From Verrucomicrobiales bacterium (GTDB lineage: Bacteria; Verrucomicrobiota; Verrucomicrobiia; Verrucomicrobiales; Verrucomicrobiaceae), in contig DNXB01000345.1 in NCBI GenBank assembly GCA_003506995.1, positions 1 through 21,205 on the forward strand: a stretch of DNA of 21,205 bases. The letters are read 5' to 3'. Of the stretch, positions 21,016 to 21,205 are shown in pieces (positions within the stretch are counted from its first letter, which is position 1; each line of letters starts with the position of its first letter). The position numbers and the translations under genes are program-made. The notes under the pieces are model-generated. The model had not been told where the DNA came from and searched no databases. It saw only the letters and a list, made by a program, of their open reading frames with translations.

Positions 21016-21205
21016 TCGTTTTTATTCTCTGTGAACGCAAGCCGTGGTCCTGACTCCTCTAAAAGCGTCTTCGCTTTGGTTGTGGCTTTCTATTTGGTGC
21101 TCTCTTGGCATTTCTGGTTGGCTTGCGTGAGCTTGAAGCATTCACCGGCACCTTTTGGGCTGTCGTCATTAGCATCAATGCCGTTAACCCGACTTGGCGA
21201 ACTGG
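21016..21205. other. Terminal 190 bp, no firm gene
   Basis: Composition is visibly less GC-rich than the rest. On the minus strand two frames are open to the window edge: one ending with TAG at 21059-21061, whose last residues are very basic (RAPNRKPQPKRRRF), and one ending with TAG at 21090-21092 (ECFKLTQANQKCQESTK). Either could be the tail of a gene outside the window, but neither can be supported. A hairpin AAAGCG-TCTT-CGCTTT (21062-21077) overlaps the first stop. No terminator is evident for the preceding plus-strand gene. Confidence 0.4.

Overview
The window reads as a GC-rich chromosome segment of a Gram-negative bacterium, probably a member of the PVC group such as Verrucomicrobiota. 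This placement is inference. It rests on an outer-membrane-style LolA-like protein, a PIG-L deacetylase with a signal peptide, a DhnA-type aldolase, a DUF234 ATPase, almost no Shine-Dalgarno sites before the start codons, and abundant hairpin-rich intergenic repeats. No tRNA, rRNA, CRISPR array, phage gene or transposase is visible.

Layout. At 1-357 is the 3' end of an OmpR/PhoB-type response regulator gene, followed by an M19 dipeptidase (409-1485, +). Facing it on the minus strand are purine nucleoside phosphorylase (1514-2272), PanE-type ketopantoate reductase (2362-3294) and a 64-residue protein (3294-3488) whose stop overlaps the panE start. After a 329-bp gap filled by a nested inverted-repeat element come, still on the minus strand, a Ski2-like helicase (3818-6283), a PIG-L deacetylase (6355-7257) and an MFS transporter with an extra soluble insert (7298-8791). 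On the plus strand are an O-methyltransferase (8904-9929) and an exported tandem HMA metal-binding protein (9982-10491) with a clear terminator. The minus strand resumes with a membrane-anchored protein of unknown function (10562-12130), a DhnA-type aldolase (12156-13001), an iron-type alcohol dehydrogenase (13066-14160), a DUF234 ATPase (14157-15554), a TRAM/[4Fe-4S] RNA uracil methyltransferase (15622-16833) and a LolA-like protein (16842-17537). Divergent from that are a GT39-like membrane glycosyltransferase (17606-19078 region, ending at 19033) and a DPM1-like GT2 enzyme (19069-19779). A 127-bp element with perfect 20-bp terminal inverted repeats follows. The last gene is a winged-helix protein with a degenerate PD-(D/E)XK-like core (20047-21015).

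How the genes may work together. The GT2/GT39 pair fits a polyprenyl-phosphate-sugar synthase supplying a membrane transferase. ATPase and alcohol dehydrogenase are joined by a 4-bp ATGA overlap, with the aldolase next, and are preceded by a near-consensus promoter placed so that the transcript would begin at or next to the ATG and covered by two palindromic operator-like sites. The LolA-like gene and the RNA methyltransferase are 8 bp apart.

The most unusual signals are non-coding: four different inverted-repeat elements, each just after a stop codon, two of them sharing one architecture with different stem sequences, and the apparent leaderless, doubly palindromic promoter of the ATPase operon. 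I did not find a convincing new multi-gene system; the best candidates are the regulated ATPase-dehydrogenase-aldolase operon and the repeat family.
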